Shown here: piece after piece, positions 36,263 through 49,549 of the stretch
Numbering within the stretch: the stretch's first letter is position 1
Layout of the letters: the number at the start of each line of letters is the position of its first letter
Assembly (NCBI GenBank): GCA_947095535.1
Contig: OX352772.1
Coordinates: 34,925,445 to 34,989,444, forward strand
From: Poecilobothrus nobilitatus
Taxonomy: Eukaryota; Arthropoda; Insecta; Diptera; Dolichopodidae
Direction: 5' to 3'
DNA: 64,000 nt
Notes under the pieces: model-generated
The model's database searches: none
Told to the model about the DNA's origin: nothing
Seen by the model: only the letters and a program-made list of their open reading frames with translations
Made by a program: the position numbers and the translations under genes

Positions 36263-37618
36263 ATATATATTTTGTAATATAATATGAAATCAATTAATTA
36301 ATTTTGTATTTAAAATATGGGTACTATAATACAATCAGACAATACATACAGGCTAACTTGAGGCTTCAACTTAGAAAATTAAATTAATTTGTTAAGACCT
36401 ACTTTCATACTATTAAAAAGCTGTGCAAATTTTTTAACCAATTAACTTTGAAATCAGTAAAAATCTGATATAGCGAAGTAAGTATCTTTGAATGTTTTCG
36501 ATCTCCATTTAGAAAAAATAAATAAAAAAAGAAAATTTGTAGCTACCCCCTATTCTTCTTAAACTAGTGAATAAGAAAAAAACACGTTGCCTAATGTTCA
36601 AAGTTATACTTATATAAAACAATTTGAAGTATACATTAATTGGAAAATCTGAGGTTTATGTGGACCGTTTCAATCTATATTTACGCTAAAAGATTCTTTG
36701 ATGCACTTTAAGCTTTTCTTGAAATATGGAAAACTCCCAATTATTTTATGTTACAAAGTTAACACCTTTAAATAAAATAATATCTGATAAAATCAAATAA
36801 AAAATTAAAACTTTGAAATATTTTATCGCCCATTGTAATGAGAAATAAAACAAAAAAAACTTTTCAGAATAAAAAATTTGTTTAATAGTTGTTACCAGTT
36901 GTTGGTAATTTTTATAGAATCATCACCATTAACAATGATGATTCTTTTATATAAATTGCAAAAATACAACAAAAAAAAAGTATGTATTAAACACCAGTAA
37001 TAATAAAAGAGTCTAATAAATATCGATATAGTATAAATACAGTCCTAACATTAATGCTAACAGGTAAACGTCAGGTGTACTTAGAAAACAGAAACATTTT
37101 TTTTTTGTTTTTCTGTTTAATTTTAAACCAAAGTTTTCCAAAAAAATTTTATAGGTACCACCAACTTTGGTTATATTATTAGTTTTTGTTTTTAATTTTT
37201 TTTGTTGTTGAAAAATGCTTCTTCTATTGCGCCCTAACTATAATTTTTTTTTTTTTTTGCAACAAGGTTCAGAAACAAATGACAGAGGAACATGAATATG
37301 ATGTTGGTAAACCATATAAGAATCAACACGTTTTGTTTTAATAAAAAAGAACAGAGTCGTTTTTTTTCTGTTCTTAGAAAGACGTATACTGTTGTAGTTA
37401 TTGCTGTACATTTCATGTTTACTGTTGCAGCAGATAACAGTTCTTTCCATGGAAAATTTTAACTTTCATTCACTAATAATTAAGTTTCTAGAATCTTTAC
37501 TGAAGGTAAAAAAAATTAATCAGTAATTAATTTTTTATATAGGTCAAAACAAAAATGAAAAATTTATAAAGAGCATGTTATCAGATTTTTTGTGGATCAA
37601 GTTTACAAGTTGTACAAG
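36263..37618. other. AT-rich stretch; one perfect 10-bp hairpin
   Basis: AGAATCATCA and TGATGATTCT form a stem at 36,917-36,946 around a 10-nt loop. Otherwise AT-rich, with Phe/Lys-rich false frames at 37,234-37,450. Confidence 0.5.
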
Positions 37619-37800
37619 GAGGCCACGGTGGCCTAGTGAGTAAGAGCGTATGAAATACATTGCAAACACCGAGCGAGTGTAGGTTCGAACCTCACACACG
37701 TCATAAGAATATTTCTCTCTTACGACATTTACAGCCACGTCTGAAAAGGAAAGACAGTGTAATTTCCTTGTCCCACTTATGTGGCAGAGGAATAAACAAA
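37619..37800 (+). mobile_element. tRNA-derived SINE, copy 4
   Basis: This is one of the fullest copies. The A box is TGGCCTAGTGAGTAAGAGC (37,629-37,647) and the B box GGTTCGAACCT (37,682-37,692). The body runs CACACGTCATAAGAATATT, CTTACGACATTTACAGCCAC and GTCTGAAAAGGAAAGACAG to CACTTATGTGGCAGAGGAAT, with an A-rich tail (AAACAAATAGAAAAAAG). The 64-codon minus frame over it is a by-product of the repeat. Confidence 0.85.
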
Positions 37801-39492
37801 TAGAAAAAAGAAATTGTACAATTAAGACTTAATTTTAGAAAAGGTTTAAGGCACATAGTATATGCTAAAAAATTTGGAAATACAGGCTTATATTTATAGA
37901 AGTTGTAACTAAACACCCCAAAGCAATGAAGTCTCCAGCGAATACACACTCTTAGCAAGGCTTAGTTAAGGACAAAATAAAATACATAATGGATGAGTTT
38001 AAATAACGGAATGTTTTTATAAAAGAATAACTACTGACTTCACAAAAAAAAAAATTGGCTAATTAAGTGATGAGTTATTTTGAAATAGCGGTCAGTTGAG
38101 CATTAGTCAACAACGGGTCGAAAGGCTGAAATAAATTCAGAAACCATTAAGCAAAATACCCTCTTTTAAATTTTTATTATATCTATTTAATTCTGTATAT
38201 ATAAAAAGAATATACGACTATTTTAGTGTCACTTTTATTTTAGTATCACTCCTTACAATTAGGAAGAAATAATAAATTTTAATGTGGGATGAACTTTAAA
38301 AGTGGGATCATTATGAACTTTATTTTGAATTGAACATTCATGATGAAATTTCATTTGATAAAATATACATGATCATCACATTTTACTATTATGAAAAAAT
38401 ATTTCAATGTCTGGAATCTTCATAAACTGTAAATACGGTTCTGTTCTAAATACAAAACAAAAAAAACAAGGAAGAAGGTATAAAATTAACATTGGACAAT
38501 AAAAACTCTTGAAAAAAAGTTTATTTTTTTGTTTTTAAGCTGTTTATGAGATTTTGGCTCAAAATATCCTTTTAATAGACTAATTTTCGATTGGTTGAGG
38601 TATTTTTTTATTATTTTTGTCATTGTTGTTAAAATTGTTGTTGTTGTTATTATTGCTTTTTTTTTTTTTAATTCCTATAAGCATTCTATTCTAAGAATGA
38701 GTTTAAAATTCGAAAAAAAAAAGAAAAGCAAAAAAAAACTTTTAAAATTTTTGTTTGATTTCTTGAAATGCAAACAAAAATCTCAAACAAAATTTACTAA
38801 AAGTTGAATCATTCGAATTTCTTCATATATATTTTGTAATTTTATGTCATTGCTAATATTATCATCATATGGGTATTGTTATTATTATATGTAATGTTTT
38901 TGTTTGGAAAAGGATAATTACAGTCTACAGGCTTTATATCAACTAATTATTTTAATATGTTGTTTGATTTTATGTTTCTATGCTTATTTTGTACTTTAAA
39001 AATCAAAATTATATATGCAAAGAAATGCAAGAACCAGAAATCTAGAAAAATGCATGAACCAAAAATATCATTCAATAACAAAGGATTTTTAAATTTAAAT
39101 ACACTTTAAATTTTAGGTGAATTGTAAAGTATAATTAATATTATACAATATGAAATTTAAAGATTGTCAAATCAGCTTTTATAGTTCTAAATTTTTAGCT
39201 ATTGACAGAGTTTTTAATCAATTCAATTGAAATTTAAATTTAAATCGCAAATTTTACACTTTTAACTTTACATATACATATTTTAATTTATTATCAATTA
39301 AATTAAAAAATGCTAAAAAAAGCTTTACAATAATGGCTAATGTAAAAAGTGAATATTCATTATTTATAAGTCTAAGAATAAAAATATTCCTCTCTGATTA
39401 TAAATCTAGTAAAGATTTCCGAATTTGGTAAAATATCTTATAGCAAAATTTCATCGGATTTCTTTTAATAACAATTTTAATAAGCCTTATAC
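37801..39492. other. AT-rich stretch with no gene
   Basis: Open frames at 37,701-37,958 (partly over the SINE) and 38,595-38,807 (Lys/Phe-rich) are not credible. No repeats with partners in the window were seen. Confidence 0.5.
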
Positions 39493-40349
39493 CACTTTCT
39501 AGGTGCAGTGACAGAACACCCGAGGAAATAAAGCCCGCGGCATTTAATTTCAAAACTTTTAGAATTAACACCCGTGGGCTTTAAATCCTTTTCAAAGAAG
39601 AATTAAAGCACATGGGTGTTAATTCCACTAGATCGTTGGTTTTAAGTCTATTTCGAAAAAAAATTAAAACCCACTGAGTAACACAAAGGCTACTATCGTA
39701 TTTCATTTGACTGGATTTTATTTGGTGACATGTTAGAAGTTCAATTGGAACTTTTGACTCACATCAATGATCCAGAAGTCCCATGAGACTTTTATCTCAT
39801 TGTTAAGGCCTCAGGGATTTTAGAATTGAATACAAAATCAGGATTATATGCCTTTTACAGAATATTTAGATATATGCATATGCGAGTTTCTGCATTGGGA
39901 GAGATTTTAGAGTTGGTTACAAAATCAGGGTTATACGCTTTTTCCAGAATATGTGACATCTAAAAAGACATACAATCCTGATTTTGAATTCAATTCTAAA
40001 ATCCCTCCCAAAATACATGACAATGAGAATATCACTTATATACATATTTTAGAAAAAGCATATAACCCTGATTTTGGAATCAACTCTAAAATGCCTTCCA
40101 ATTCAGAATTTCCCACACATACATATTAGTAAATATTCTGGAAAAAGGGGATACCTCAATTTTTATCCAAAACTCTAAAATCCCTACTAATGCGTTTGCT
40201 TTACTTATTCTATTACTCTCTTCTTTTAATAACAAAAAATAGTGTGGGTCTTAATTCCAGTTCAAAAGGAATTGAAGCCCACAGGTTTTAATCCCTTTTA
40301 ATTATGGGCTTTAATTTCAAAAGCGTTCTGTCATTGCACCCACTTTCTA
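39493..40349. mobile_element. Non-autonomous Mutator-like element with 9-bp target duplication
   Basis: The element spans 39,502-40,340 (839 bp) and is flanked on both sides by the identical 9-bp CACTTTCTA (39,493-39,501 and 40,341-40,349). Its ends are GGTGCAGTGACAGAAC and the inverted GGTGCAATGACAGAAC (15 of 16). Each terminal ~170 bp holds several short copies of a GGGCTTTAATTCC-like motif in both orientations. The centre holds five ~50-60-bp repeats of GGATTTTAGA-TTG...AAAATCAGG-TTATA...CTTTT-CAGAATAT: two direct (about 39,812 and 39,900) and three inverted (about 39,963, 40,048 and 40,135). There is no transposase. A 9-bp duplication with inverted repeats is the hallmark of the MuDR/Mutator superfamily; that assignment is inference from duplication length. 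Confidence 0.75.
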
Positions 40350-40706
40350 TTAACCAGATTTTACAATATACATTTCTATACTGTAAATGTTATTTATTAA
40401 ATTTGTGACGGATTCTTAACTGATTAATTTCAAACATTTTCTAAACTTTACCACATCTAATCATATTTCTTATACATTTCTTTAATTGATTATTTAGGTC
40501 TGATAACATTTTTTTCAGATAAGGACATTCAGATTTTTTTTTTGTTTTTAATTATTGAGTAAGCAGCATTTTGTATATTGTTTAAATTATTTTTTCAAAT
40601 AATATTATAGCTCTAATATTTTAGATAATATAATTTCTCCATTTTTTCCATTTTTCATCTTTAAACTTTCTTTGATTTATTATAACTTATATAAATTAAA
40701 TTTATG
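40350..40706. other. AT-rich spacer with no gene
   Basis: Nothing recognised on either strand between the two inverted-repeat elements. Confidence 0.5.
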
Positions 40707-40870
40707 TTTGCGTTACTTTTACACAAAAAGAGTAGTTGAGAGTAGTTCGGAGCAGTTCGTAAATCGAACGCTAATTTAGCATAATCGTATTTACTCCTAT
40801 CTATTCTTTCTCCAAGGTTGGTGTAGTTGGGAGTAGAAAAGAGTAATTTACTCTGTTAAAGGAACGCAAA
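40707..40870. mobile_element. Small MITE-like element, 164 bp
   Basis: The ends TTTGCGTTACTTTTACA (40,707-40,723) and the inverted TTTGCGTTCCTTTAACAG (right end at 40,870) match with a few changes. TTAT lies outside both ends, but offset by one base on the left (40,702-40,705 and 40,871-40,874). The interior has repeated GAGTAGTT and AGTTGGGAGTAG strings and a small palindrome TTCGTAAATCGAA. It is non-coding and has no transposase. Confidence 0.45.
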
Positions 40871-41019
40871 TTATATTATTATTAACTTACTATTTATTAA
40901 AGTTACTCTGGAAGATCAATGACAGTATATTAAAAACGAGAAAGACTATGTGTGTGTGTGACTATGACTGCGGCAACTCTAGGATAATCGCACGAAAATA
41001 TACATACATGTTCCATAAA

Positions 41020-41400
41020 ATTTAATCATATGCTGTTGCTGAGAGATATTTTTGTAAATATCGGAGTTTTATGACAGCTACTCGAATCCGATTATAGAAC
41101 TTTTTCAAGTTCAATAGCAGAGCTGACATTTACATTAAAATAAAAGTGTAAAAATATCCGAATTTTAGCTCCATTATTTTGTTAGTTATTGTCCGAATGA
41201 ACGAACGGAAATAAATGCGGTACAGATAGAAAACCGATGAACGAACGAACCTATCTTAATTAAATCATAATCCAATCCTAAGTAAGAATATATATACTTT
41301 TCCACATTCATCTAATCTGCTTAAAGGTATCACAAGAGTAATGTCAAACTTATTATACTCTTCCTTCAAACTATTATCAATAGGGTATAAAAAGTACCAA
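41020..41400 (+). repeat. Dispersed repeat, copy 1 of a diverged pair
   Basis: The order of segments ATTTACATTAAAATAAAAGTG, TTTTGTTAGTTATTGTCCGA, ATGAACGAACGGAAAT, ATCCTAAGTAAGAATATATA and TACTTTTCCACATTCATCTA is mirrored in diverged form at 49,550-49,870. No coding frame. The GAATATATATACTTTTCC-like string recalls widespread fly repeats, but I cannot name the family. Confidence 0.45.
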
Positions 41401-43597
41401 ATATGAGTCTAAATATTTAAATTTTAAGTTCCCTCAATTGATTTTGTTTTTTTTAAACATATCCTAAATCCACATATCTAGTAAAAACCATAAAGAAAAT
41501 GTCTAGACCCAAAATCATAAATTTAAAACCAACTTTTTTTTTTGTATTCATACCAAAAGATGGCTATTTTATATCACCTTATTGAATCAATTGAAATCGA
41601 TTTTCCAAATCATATAAAATAGCCATGGACATCACTTTTCTACATATGATTAAAAAAAATGTTATTTTTAACCCTTTTTACTTTTTTTTGTTTTTTTGAA
41701 ATTTAAACTATGACTGGTCCTTCTTTAAATTTTATGTATTTTTTTCGTTTCCGAATCCTTTTTTTTCGAGGCAAACTCTTTTCTGTAGTACTTATAGTCT
41801 TCATAAAAAATAGGAATATTATGAAACTGTATACACAGTTGGAACTATAAAAAAATATGAAATGAAAAAAAAAAAATTTAAATCCCGATTATTTTCAATA
41901 AAAACAAAAAAAAATAAACCTAGAAATTCATTGAACTGTGAACGCATGAAATACGAACAAATTAAACGATGTCATGCACTTGGACACACATTTAAAAACA
42001 AATCCTACCCTTTTTACTGTTATTACTATTATTACTATGTACATTTTTTTTTCATGTCATGATATCAATAAAGAATTATGTATTCATACATATGCCTACA
42101 TACACATCTAGGTGATGATGCATGTTAACACCAATTGTTTTGTTTCATTATACAAAACAACTATCGATGATCGGTGGTGGTCAGTCAAGGGATAGAGCAG
42201 GGATATGGAAATTCGAATTTTAAATAACAAGCAATTGGTAAATAATTACATGGAAAAGGTTGAATTTTATGCTTTTTTCTCGAATCGTTAGATTTGATAA
42301 CATATCAATAAAATCAATAAAAAAAAAATTGCACAAGAAAACATTTTTTTTTTTTGTTCAACCCTTTTAAACAAAACTTATTCAAATCTACTATTCCACA
42401 TAAAAAATAAATTATCAGACGAGTAAAATTTTAAAAGAATCGATTCCTTTCGTTATACAAATAATAGAAAGAAGAGACGACAAAAAAAATGTGGTCGGAG
42501 CTTGAACTGAAGCAGAAACAAGAGAATAGTGTATTGATTAATTGAAAGCCGCATTCTATAACCAAAAGACTTCAATACAATACACAAAATTATTAACCAA
42601 AATGCCAAATCTTGTTAAATTTAAAATCTGTCAATAAAATATTTATACCAACTAATACCATCTAAGATCAAAGGATTCAAAAAAAATTCGAAAGAAAAAT
42701 CGCAAAATAAAAATAATTAAAAAAAAATTGAAAAGGATTCAAAAAGAATTTTGATAATTTAATTCACTTCTCTTATAAAACTCAAATAATATTCATTTGA
42801 AATAAACTGAATTGAAATGTTATGAATTACCAACCAACATAACTTACGACTATACTTATATTTTTTAAAGCTCCAGTACAAATGAAACTTTAAAATTGAA
42901 ACTATTTGAATCAACAAGCCATGAGATAATATTATATAATTAACTACTGAAATCTATCTTAAAAATCTATTATATTCTTTTTGGTGCCTATACACAACTG
43001 ATGGTTATTGAACGCATGTATTTAATCATATAAAGATGCTATTAAGATAATATGGCTATTGTATTAGTTTTTTTGTTAAGTGCAGTAAGCTTTCGATGTT
43101 TGATATACCTGTGCCGTATGTTGCGCAGCCATGATATTTATATATAACTTCAATTTTTTCATACATAACTATTTATAATAGTCGAAATTTTTCATCTCTA
43201 AGTTTCTTTATATATTTTAAATAACGCATCATATTCTACTAAGTATAACATCATTTGAAACCTGCCCTATGTACTACTACCGTTTTTAACCATTTTTTTT
43301 TTCGCCATATTTCGACTGCTTGGAACTTTTTCTTGACAAGACACACTTAACGTTCAAGACTCATTCTCATACAATAATACAAACCACACGTAGCTATCAA
43401 TAAAATGAAACTGAAGATGTTAAGTCTCTACAGCATAAGATCATTTTATATTTACTGAATGTATTTTAAGCCTTTTGGATGCGACATCCTATTTTTTATT
43501 TCTGGCTTCATTTAACTTGATTTAATCAGTAAAATATCTACAAAAAAAAAAAATTTATTTAAAAATGACCGGTTCAAGTTAAACATAATTTTAGAAT
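41401..43597. other. AT-rich stretch with no recognised gene
   Basis: The segment 43,080-43,480 is less AT-biased than its flanks and might be an old insertion linked to the RT scrap that follows, but all frames are broken and I recognise no motif. The 66-codon frame at 41,862-42,062 starts in a Lys run and looks spurious. Confidence 0.45.
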
Positions 43598-43720
43598 CAA
43601 AATAAAACTTAAATACCAATTGTGTATGCACTCGTTTTTATATATGGCTCACATATGTGGATGTTAAAGAATGCGGAAAAATATATTCAAAGTGAAATAT
43701 ATCAACTTTATTTTTTTATT
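43598..43720 (+). pseudogene. Scrap of LINE reverse transcriptase (YGSxxW region)
   Basis: The frame at 43,622 reads VYALVFIYGSHMWMLKNAEKYIQSE (shown in parts: VYALVFIYGSHMW, then MLKNAEKYIQSE). It aligns with the conserved segment after the RT palm in many LINE proteins, where the pattern is PVL-YGSETW-L-K--E--L---E. Immediately upstream another frame gives RIKIKLKYQL, reminiscent of the TKLKLYK segment before it, so a frameshift lies near 43,615. Only about 40 codons survive; both sides run into homopolymers. Confidence 0.55.
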
Positions 43721-46700
43721 TTTTTTTCTTTAATTGTTCGTTCCGTACTGATTTCCTTTATTTTTTTGCGACTGGTTGATATTTTTCTGGTATTGAAGTC
43801 CAGTTATAGGTGTGGATAGGTGTGGGCATAACAAAAATACAATTTTATTTTGAAGTTTTTTTGATTATTGAACCATTACAAATCGATTTTTATTTAATAT
43901 TCAACAAGTTATGTGTATATTGACTTCAATCGGTATATTGAAACTTTGAAACTAAATTTAATTCTTTTTTTTTTGTTATATTTGTTAGAACATTTTTTAA
44001 AATGATAGACAAGAGAGGGTTCATTTACCAAAAAAAAAATTTTTTTTTTATATTAATTTTAAATTTCTGAGTTTTAAAAGTGAAATACAAAAAAAAAATT
44101 TTAAAAACAAATTACAAACTTTAAAAATTTAATTTCTATTACAAAATTAACATTTAAAATCATGAATTTTAAGTGTTTAAGTTTGATATTAACACAAAAT
44201 AAATTTAATAGTAACCAAAAAGATTTTTAAAGCCACTGATTTGATAAAATATAATAACAAGCCTTTTGGGATTGTGACTAATTTTGTATTACAATTTGGA
44301 ATTTTTTATATAATTTTTTATGTAAAATTCTTTGAAAAAACAAAGGGCACTTTCCCAATCTATAATTTTAATAAAAGCTGTTAAAAATTTTTAACTTATG
44401 CTAAATGATTTTTCTCTCAACAAAACTTCAACCATCTGACTAAAAACGTTTCGCTGGTACTAAGGAGCAAAAAAAAAATACAAACTTCTTGTATAACGGT
44501 AAATTTAAATACAAAATGGTAGAAAAATTATATTATTTTGAGATTGATTTATAAATCTTAAAATATTTGTTATCGTTTCACGTTTTTAGAGTGAAAAAAT
44601 ATTAAGTAGAACTTACAATATAAACATTTGAAAATAGTGACTTTAGAAAACTTTTTTTAGAAACCTATTCATGGTTAAAATTTCAGTACCCTACCTTAAA
44701 CGGTTATAGAAATTTTGTAAAGGTACCAAAAAAAGCAAATTTTTCATTTACATTGCATATCTATGACGTCTATTGATAAAACATGGTCTAAAATCTAATT
44801 TTAGGATTTTTATTACAAATTGTAAGAATTAGAAGAAAATAGAAGAATGGATTAGTCAGTATGACAATCGGGCATTTCAATAAAATTTTGCTGTCTCAAG
44901 AATGGATTGAAAGTGATTTTAAAAACACTATTTAAAAATCAAAGCAGATGAAGAACTAATACTGATGTTATCTAATATTAGAACCTTAGAAAACCGTATA
45001 AGATATACAAATCATTTTTAAATTTTTGGTTTTTGGCTTATTTTTCATATAATAAAGAGGATTGATGTTAGATGTTTTTAGATTTATATTACGATTATAC
45101 TGCTCTGACAAAATAAGTTTTTTTTTCAAAATGTCTTAAGTCCACCGAAAGTTCGTCTAAATCTTTGGGTATATATTTTCCTAGATATACCCAAATATGT
45201 GAAAAGAAAGTGTTCCCTATTTTTTTTATAGCATAAATTCCTCTGCAAAACCAACAGTTGGATAATCACCAACCAATTAGATGACTATAATTTATATTAT
45301 AAAACTAAAAGGCTAATGCATTTAATTCGTAGAATTCTTTGAAAAATTGTTTAGCTATTTTGTTTTTAATCTAAAATGCAGATCTAGACTAATATAAAGT
45401 GATCACTCTCCAAAGTTCAATATAATCAAGAAGGTCTCAAGTAAATGCTGAGAATAATTTAGACCCAATGATTATTTTAGTTTAGATTTTATTATTACAA
45501 TATTGAAACAACTTTAACACTAAATCGATTTTAGTAAAAGGTTTAGTAACAAATTTTGCCGCACATTCGACGTAAAACAAAAAATAAAATTAAGAAAAGA
45601 AAATCAAATGTAACCATAAAATAATGAAATTTTCGTACTTTTTTAAACTACTAAAGGACTTGCTTTTTAATTTTAAAGTTTATACACAATAGTGGGAGCT
45701 TAATTTTAAGTTAAAACATCCCTAAACCTTTAATGAAAGATAAAGGTAAATTTGTACAAAAACTGCAAATTTTGCTTTTAATATTATTAGGAGATACAAT
45801 ATATGCAATCATTTTAAGTTCAAATCTTCTCTAGTATAAAACGCGTTTAAAACGCAATTTGTTAAAACTAAATAAATATATATACATACTTATAAATTTT
45901 CTTCTATAATAAAAATTTCAATATACACAAAAACCTTTTAACATTTTATTATATTATATAAAATATTGTAAAACTTTAATAAAATTTTATGTAACGGAAA
46001 TCATTCTTATCATATATGAGTTTCCAAAATGACTTAAGACACATTTTGACATTATGTAAAAATCCAGAACAAAAAAACAAACTAAAATAAAAATTTTTTT
46101 GTAATATAAAATACAAGTACTCACAAGTCACAATATAAAAAAAAAAAATTAACATCCTTCTACACATCATCGTCATCATACCTGATTGTGATAATGAGCA
46201 CTCACAAAAAAAAAAATAAAAAATTGTAGACAATTTCTGTTTTATTTTTACGGTATAATAACGGTACAGAGAAAAAAAAGGACATTTCCGTCAACATAAA
46301 ATTCTGATTTAATTTTTTTTTTTTACTTTTTCTCATTCTAATATTATTTTAATTTTATCTTTTATTATTTTTTCTTTTATTTTTTCTTTACATTTCGATA
46401 AAGTTTTTTATTTTACACCTGTCATATGTCTAAATCTTAATTATATGTGTAGAAGTAAAAAGAAAAAAAAAAATTTTTTCTCATCAGTCATAATCTACTG
46501 TAACTTATATGTAAATGTGATAATATTATGTTAGTTACTGTATATTATCTACTTATATTATGTAAAGTATGTATATACATACATATATAAAGTTTACTTA
46601 AGTTATTTCGTTTTTGTCTTTTTTTCTGATTTTCAGTCAATCATTTAGAATAAGGATTGTTTTACTTATTTTAGTACAGTTATAATAAGAATTGGTCTTT

Positions 46701-46756
46701 TAAAATTCAACTTTTTTTTTAAACTATATTAAATACATATAGAACTTACTCATTTA
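43721..46756. other. AT-rich stretch with no gene
   Basis: A short perfect hairpin (TTTGGGTATAT / ATATACCCAAA) lies at about 45,165-45,197. The 85-codon minus frame at 45,976-46,233 is Phe-rich and spurious. No repeats with partners were seen. Confidence 0.5.
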
Positions 46757-49549
46757 TTATATAAATGTTTTTGTCCAGCACCCTGGTTTTATTATTCCTC
46801 CTAATTTAAAAATATTCGATTTCTTCCTAAAACAAATGCAAATTTCTTTTTCTGCTGTTGCAGTTATTTTAATTATCTTCGACCCAAAAATATCAATTTG
46901 AAAAGCTACAATCTTACAAAGCATAAAAGATATAAGGATGTACAACGTTGTCTGGTGTTGCACAATCAACAACTGAATTATATTCGAGGAATGAAATATC
47001 AATACGGGGAGCACTATTTTGTTACCTTTTGTCTATAAGGCGCTAACTTAAAAATTGGTAGGGTAATTATCGTTAAAAAATTTTAAAGTTAACTGTAATT
47101 AAATTTTATTCTTAATAATAAGCATCTTATCCTTGTTTATTTACTCCGCGTTTTAGAAATTTAACGAGTTTCTGATTAAACGTAGGGAAACCCAGCAAAA
47201 CAGGGTGAAAGGAAAAATTCAATTTATGCAATCCGTTTTAAAAGAACAAAAAAACGTCAAGGAAAGACTTTAAAGTTGAGTTAAATAATAATAATAATAT
47301 ATCAATAGTACAGTATTTTTTTTCGAATTTATCTATACTATACTTTACTAAAGCCATACTTTAGTAATTCTCAATAAAAACTGATTACCCTCAAATAACT
47401 TTTAATATAAACTTGTTTTTTCTTTTATGTTTTCACAAGTGTTTAGATATTCCAGTATTTTCCATTTTTTTCCTTCAAAAAAAAAAAAAAAACAAAAATA
47501 TATCTTTGTTTTATAGTTTGTATTTTATTCTCTTTCTTTTTCGTCCATTCATTTTTGTTCACTTCCGTTTTCTTATTCACTTGTTCTTTTTTTACCTATC
47601 CATTATTTAATTTTTATAGTTATATTTTTTTATATGGGTATTTTATTTTTTTTTTTTTAATTCATCATGTCCATTGGCCATACTTCAACAAAAGTCATTA
47701 TGACATCCATTTGAATATTCTATAGAACATAAACATACATATAGAGAAAATACATATGAACAGCTATGTATGTGTGTATATTTATATTAGCTAATACACA
47801 ATATACAATATATTATTATGCTTATTGAATATCATATAAAATTTTCCTTCTCAATTCACTTCATGTAATAAACATTATATCAGTAAACACAAGCCTTTTC
47901 CCACCCACCCCTCACGATTTCTTTTGATAAAAGTAGGAAATGTAATTTATATATTATTAAATAGTAGTTTTTTTTTTTTTATTGAATGTAAAGTAAGTAT
48001 ATGTACATGCCTATTTATATGATGCTACATATAAAAGGTGTTCATTGTTAGTTTTAATCAAAGAGATTGATACCCATAACATTTACATAACATAACAGTT
48101 CAATAATGCCCTCTTTTGCTGTTAATCATTCATAACGGCAATCATGAACGAATATGATTAAAATGAAATAATAGTTTTTTTTTTTTGTTTTTTTATTAAT
48201 TGAAGTATTTAAAATGTATTATGAAAATAAAGATTTGTTTGTAAGAACTAAAAGGATTTTAACATTTAATTATAAATTCAAATTTTATTCGAGGTGCTGA
48301 AAAGATGGTGTTGCGCATATTAACTCATTTTGGAATATTTTCACTTTTTTTAAAGTGCCTTCCAGGTTTAAAAATTTTTTAAAAGAAAGTATTTTGTCGT
48401 TATTACTTCCTGAATCATTAGTTTGGACTAACTTGATTAACCAGCTGCAGTGAATTAGAAATCAGAATTTGATAAAGTTTTAATTGGTGAAGAAATTCAA
48501 AAATTATAGCTTTCACAGTTTCAGTACCTAAGCATATCAATTTTTTAATCTCGTTGTAGAAATACATCCTTTCCTAAACTATCTAACTAAAATATGTTTG
48601 ATATCTTATAGTACTCCAAATCAACCAAACACATTTATTTATTTGTTTTGGTTAAAAGTATCGGTAAAAACTTTGATTAAAAAAAAAATGAAATTTAAAG
48701 GAAAAAATCAAAAATGAAGAGCATAGAGGCGAACCTGAATTTAATCGACTGTCCCGCCCAAAAAATTCTTTGATGTATTCGATATTAAAAATAGAAAATT
48801 TGTTTTTATACTTTTTTTTATAATGGGCGCCATTTTATTTCAAGACAGCATATGATATTCAAATTAAAAAAAAAAAATAATTTTATAATTAAGTTTATGA
48901 CAAAGTCAATCATATAACATATATGTATACAGACAGTATATAAAAAAGATCACAAATAATCATAATATATTAAAATAAAGTTTGTATGTCCGTGATATAA
49001 CGATAAATGTACATATATGTTTTTTTATTATTAATTGGCTGAATTTCTGTTGAAATTTTTATTAGAAAACTTAATAAACAGGCAGCGGACATCCAGAAAG
49101 ACGCTTACTATTCATATTTAACTAACCTTCAATTTCTTTTTATTCATTCTTTTCACTAAGCGGTTCATTACTCGGCTTTAGCTATTGAACAAGATTATGA
49201 AACATGTATTTATTATTCTGCGCCATCTATTTTATACTAGAATTATTTATTTTTTATTTATTTTATATACATATTACGAAATTAATTATTACGATATAAA
49301 TATAATTAATATTGAATTTGATCTAACCGGGGTTTGAAACCGAAATCTTTTACGGGTTTTACAGAAGATATTGTTATAAAACTTGATAATCTTTTACAAA
49401 ATTTTAAATGTCTAGATTAATTAAGTACCAAATAAAGATATAAATTTTACAGTTATATTACAACTACCTGTTGTACTAAACCAATTGCATTTCGCAGAAG
49501 TCGTTTGTACAAAACATAACTTCTTTTATAAAAATTTGATCTATTTTGT
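46757..49549. other. AT-rich stretch with no accepted gene
   Basis: The minus frame at 46,757-47,014 (85 codons) has fewer low-complexity runs than most but begins at an arbitrary point and matches nothing I know; I do not call it. A possible B-box-like GGGTTTGAAACC sits near 49,329 without an A box. Confidence 0.45.

Noticed and set aside
46757..47014. 85-codon minus-strand frame with fairly complex composition
   Set aside because: No motif I recognise, and no supporting fragment in neighbouring frames.
49325..49345. GGGTTTGAAACC, similar to a B box
   Set aside because: The string is nearly palindromic and no A box precedes it on either strand.
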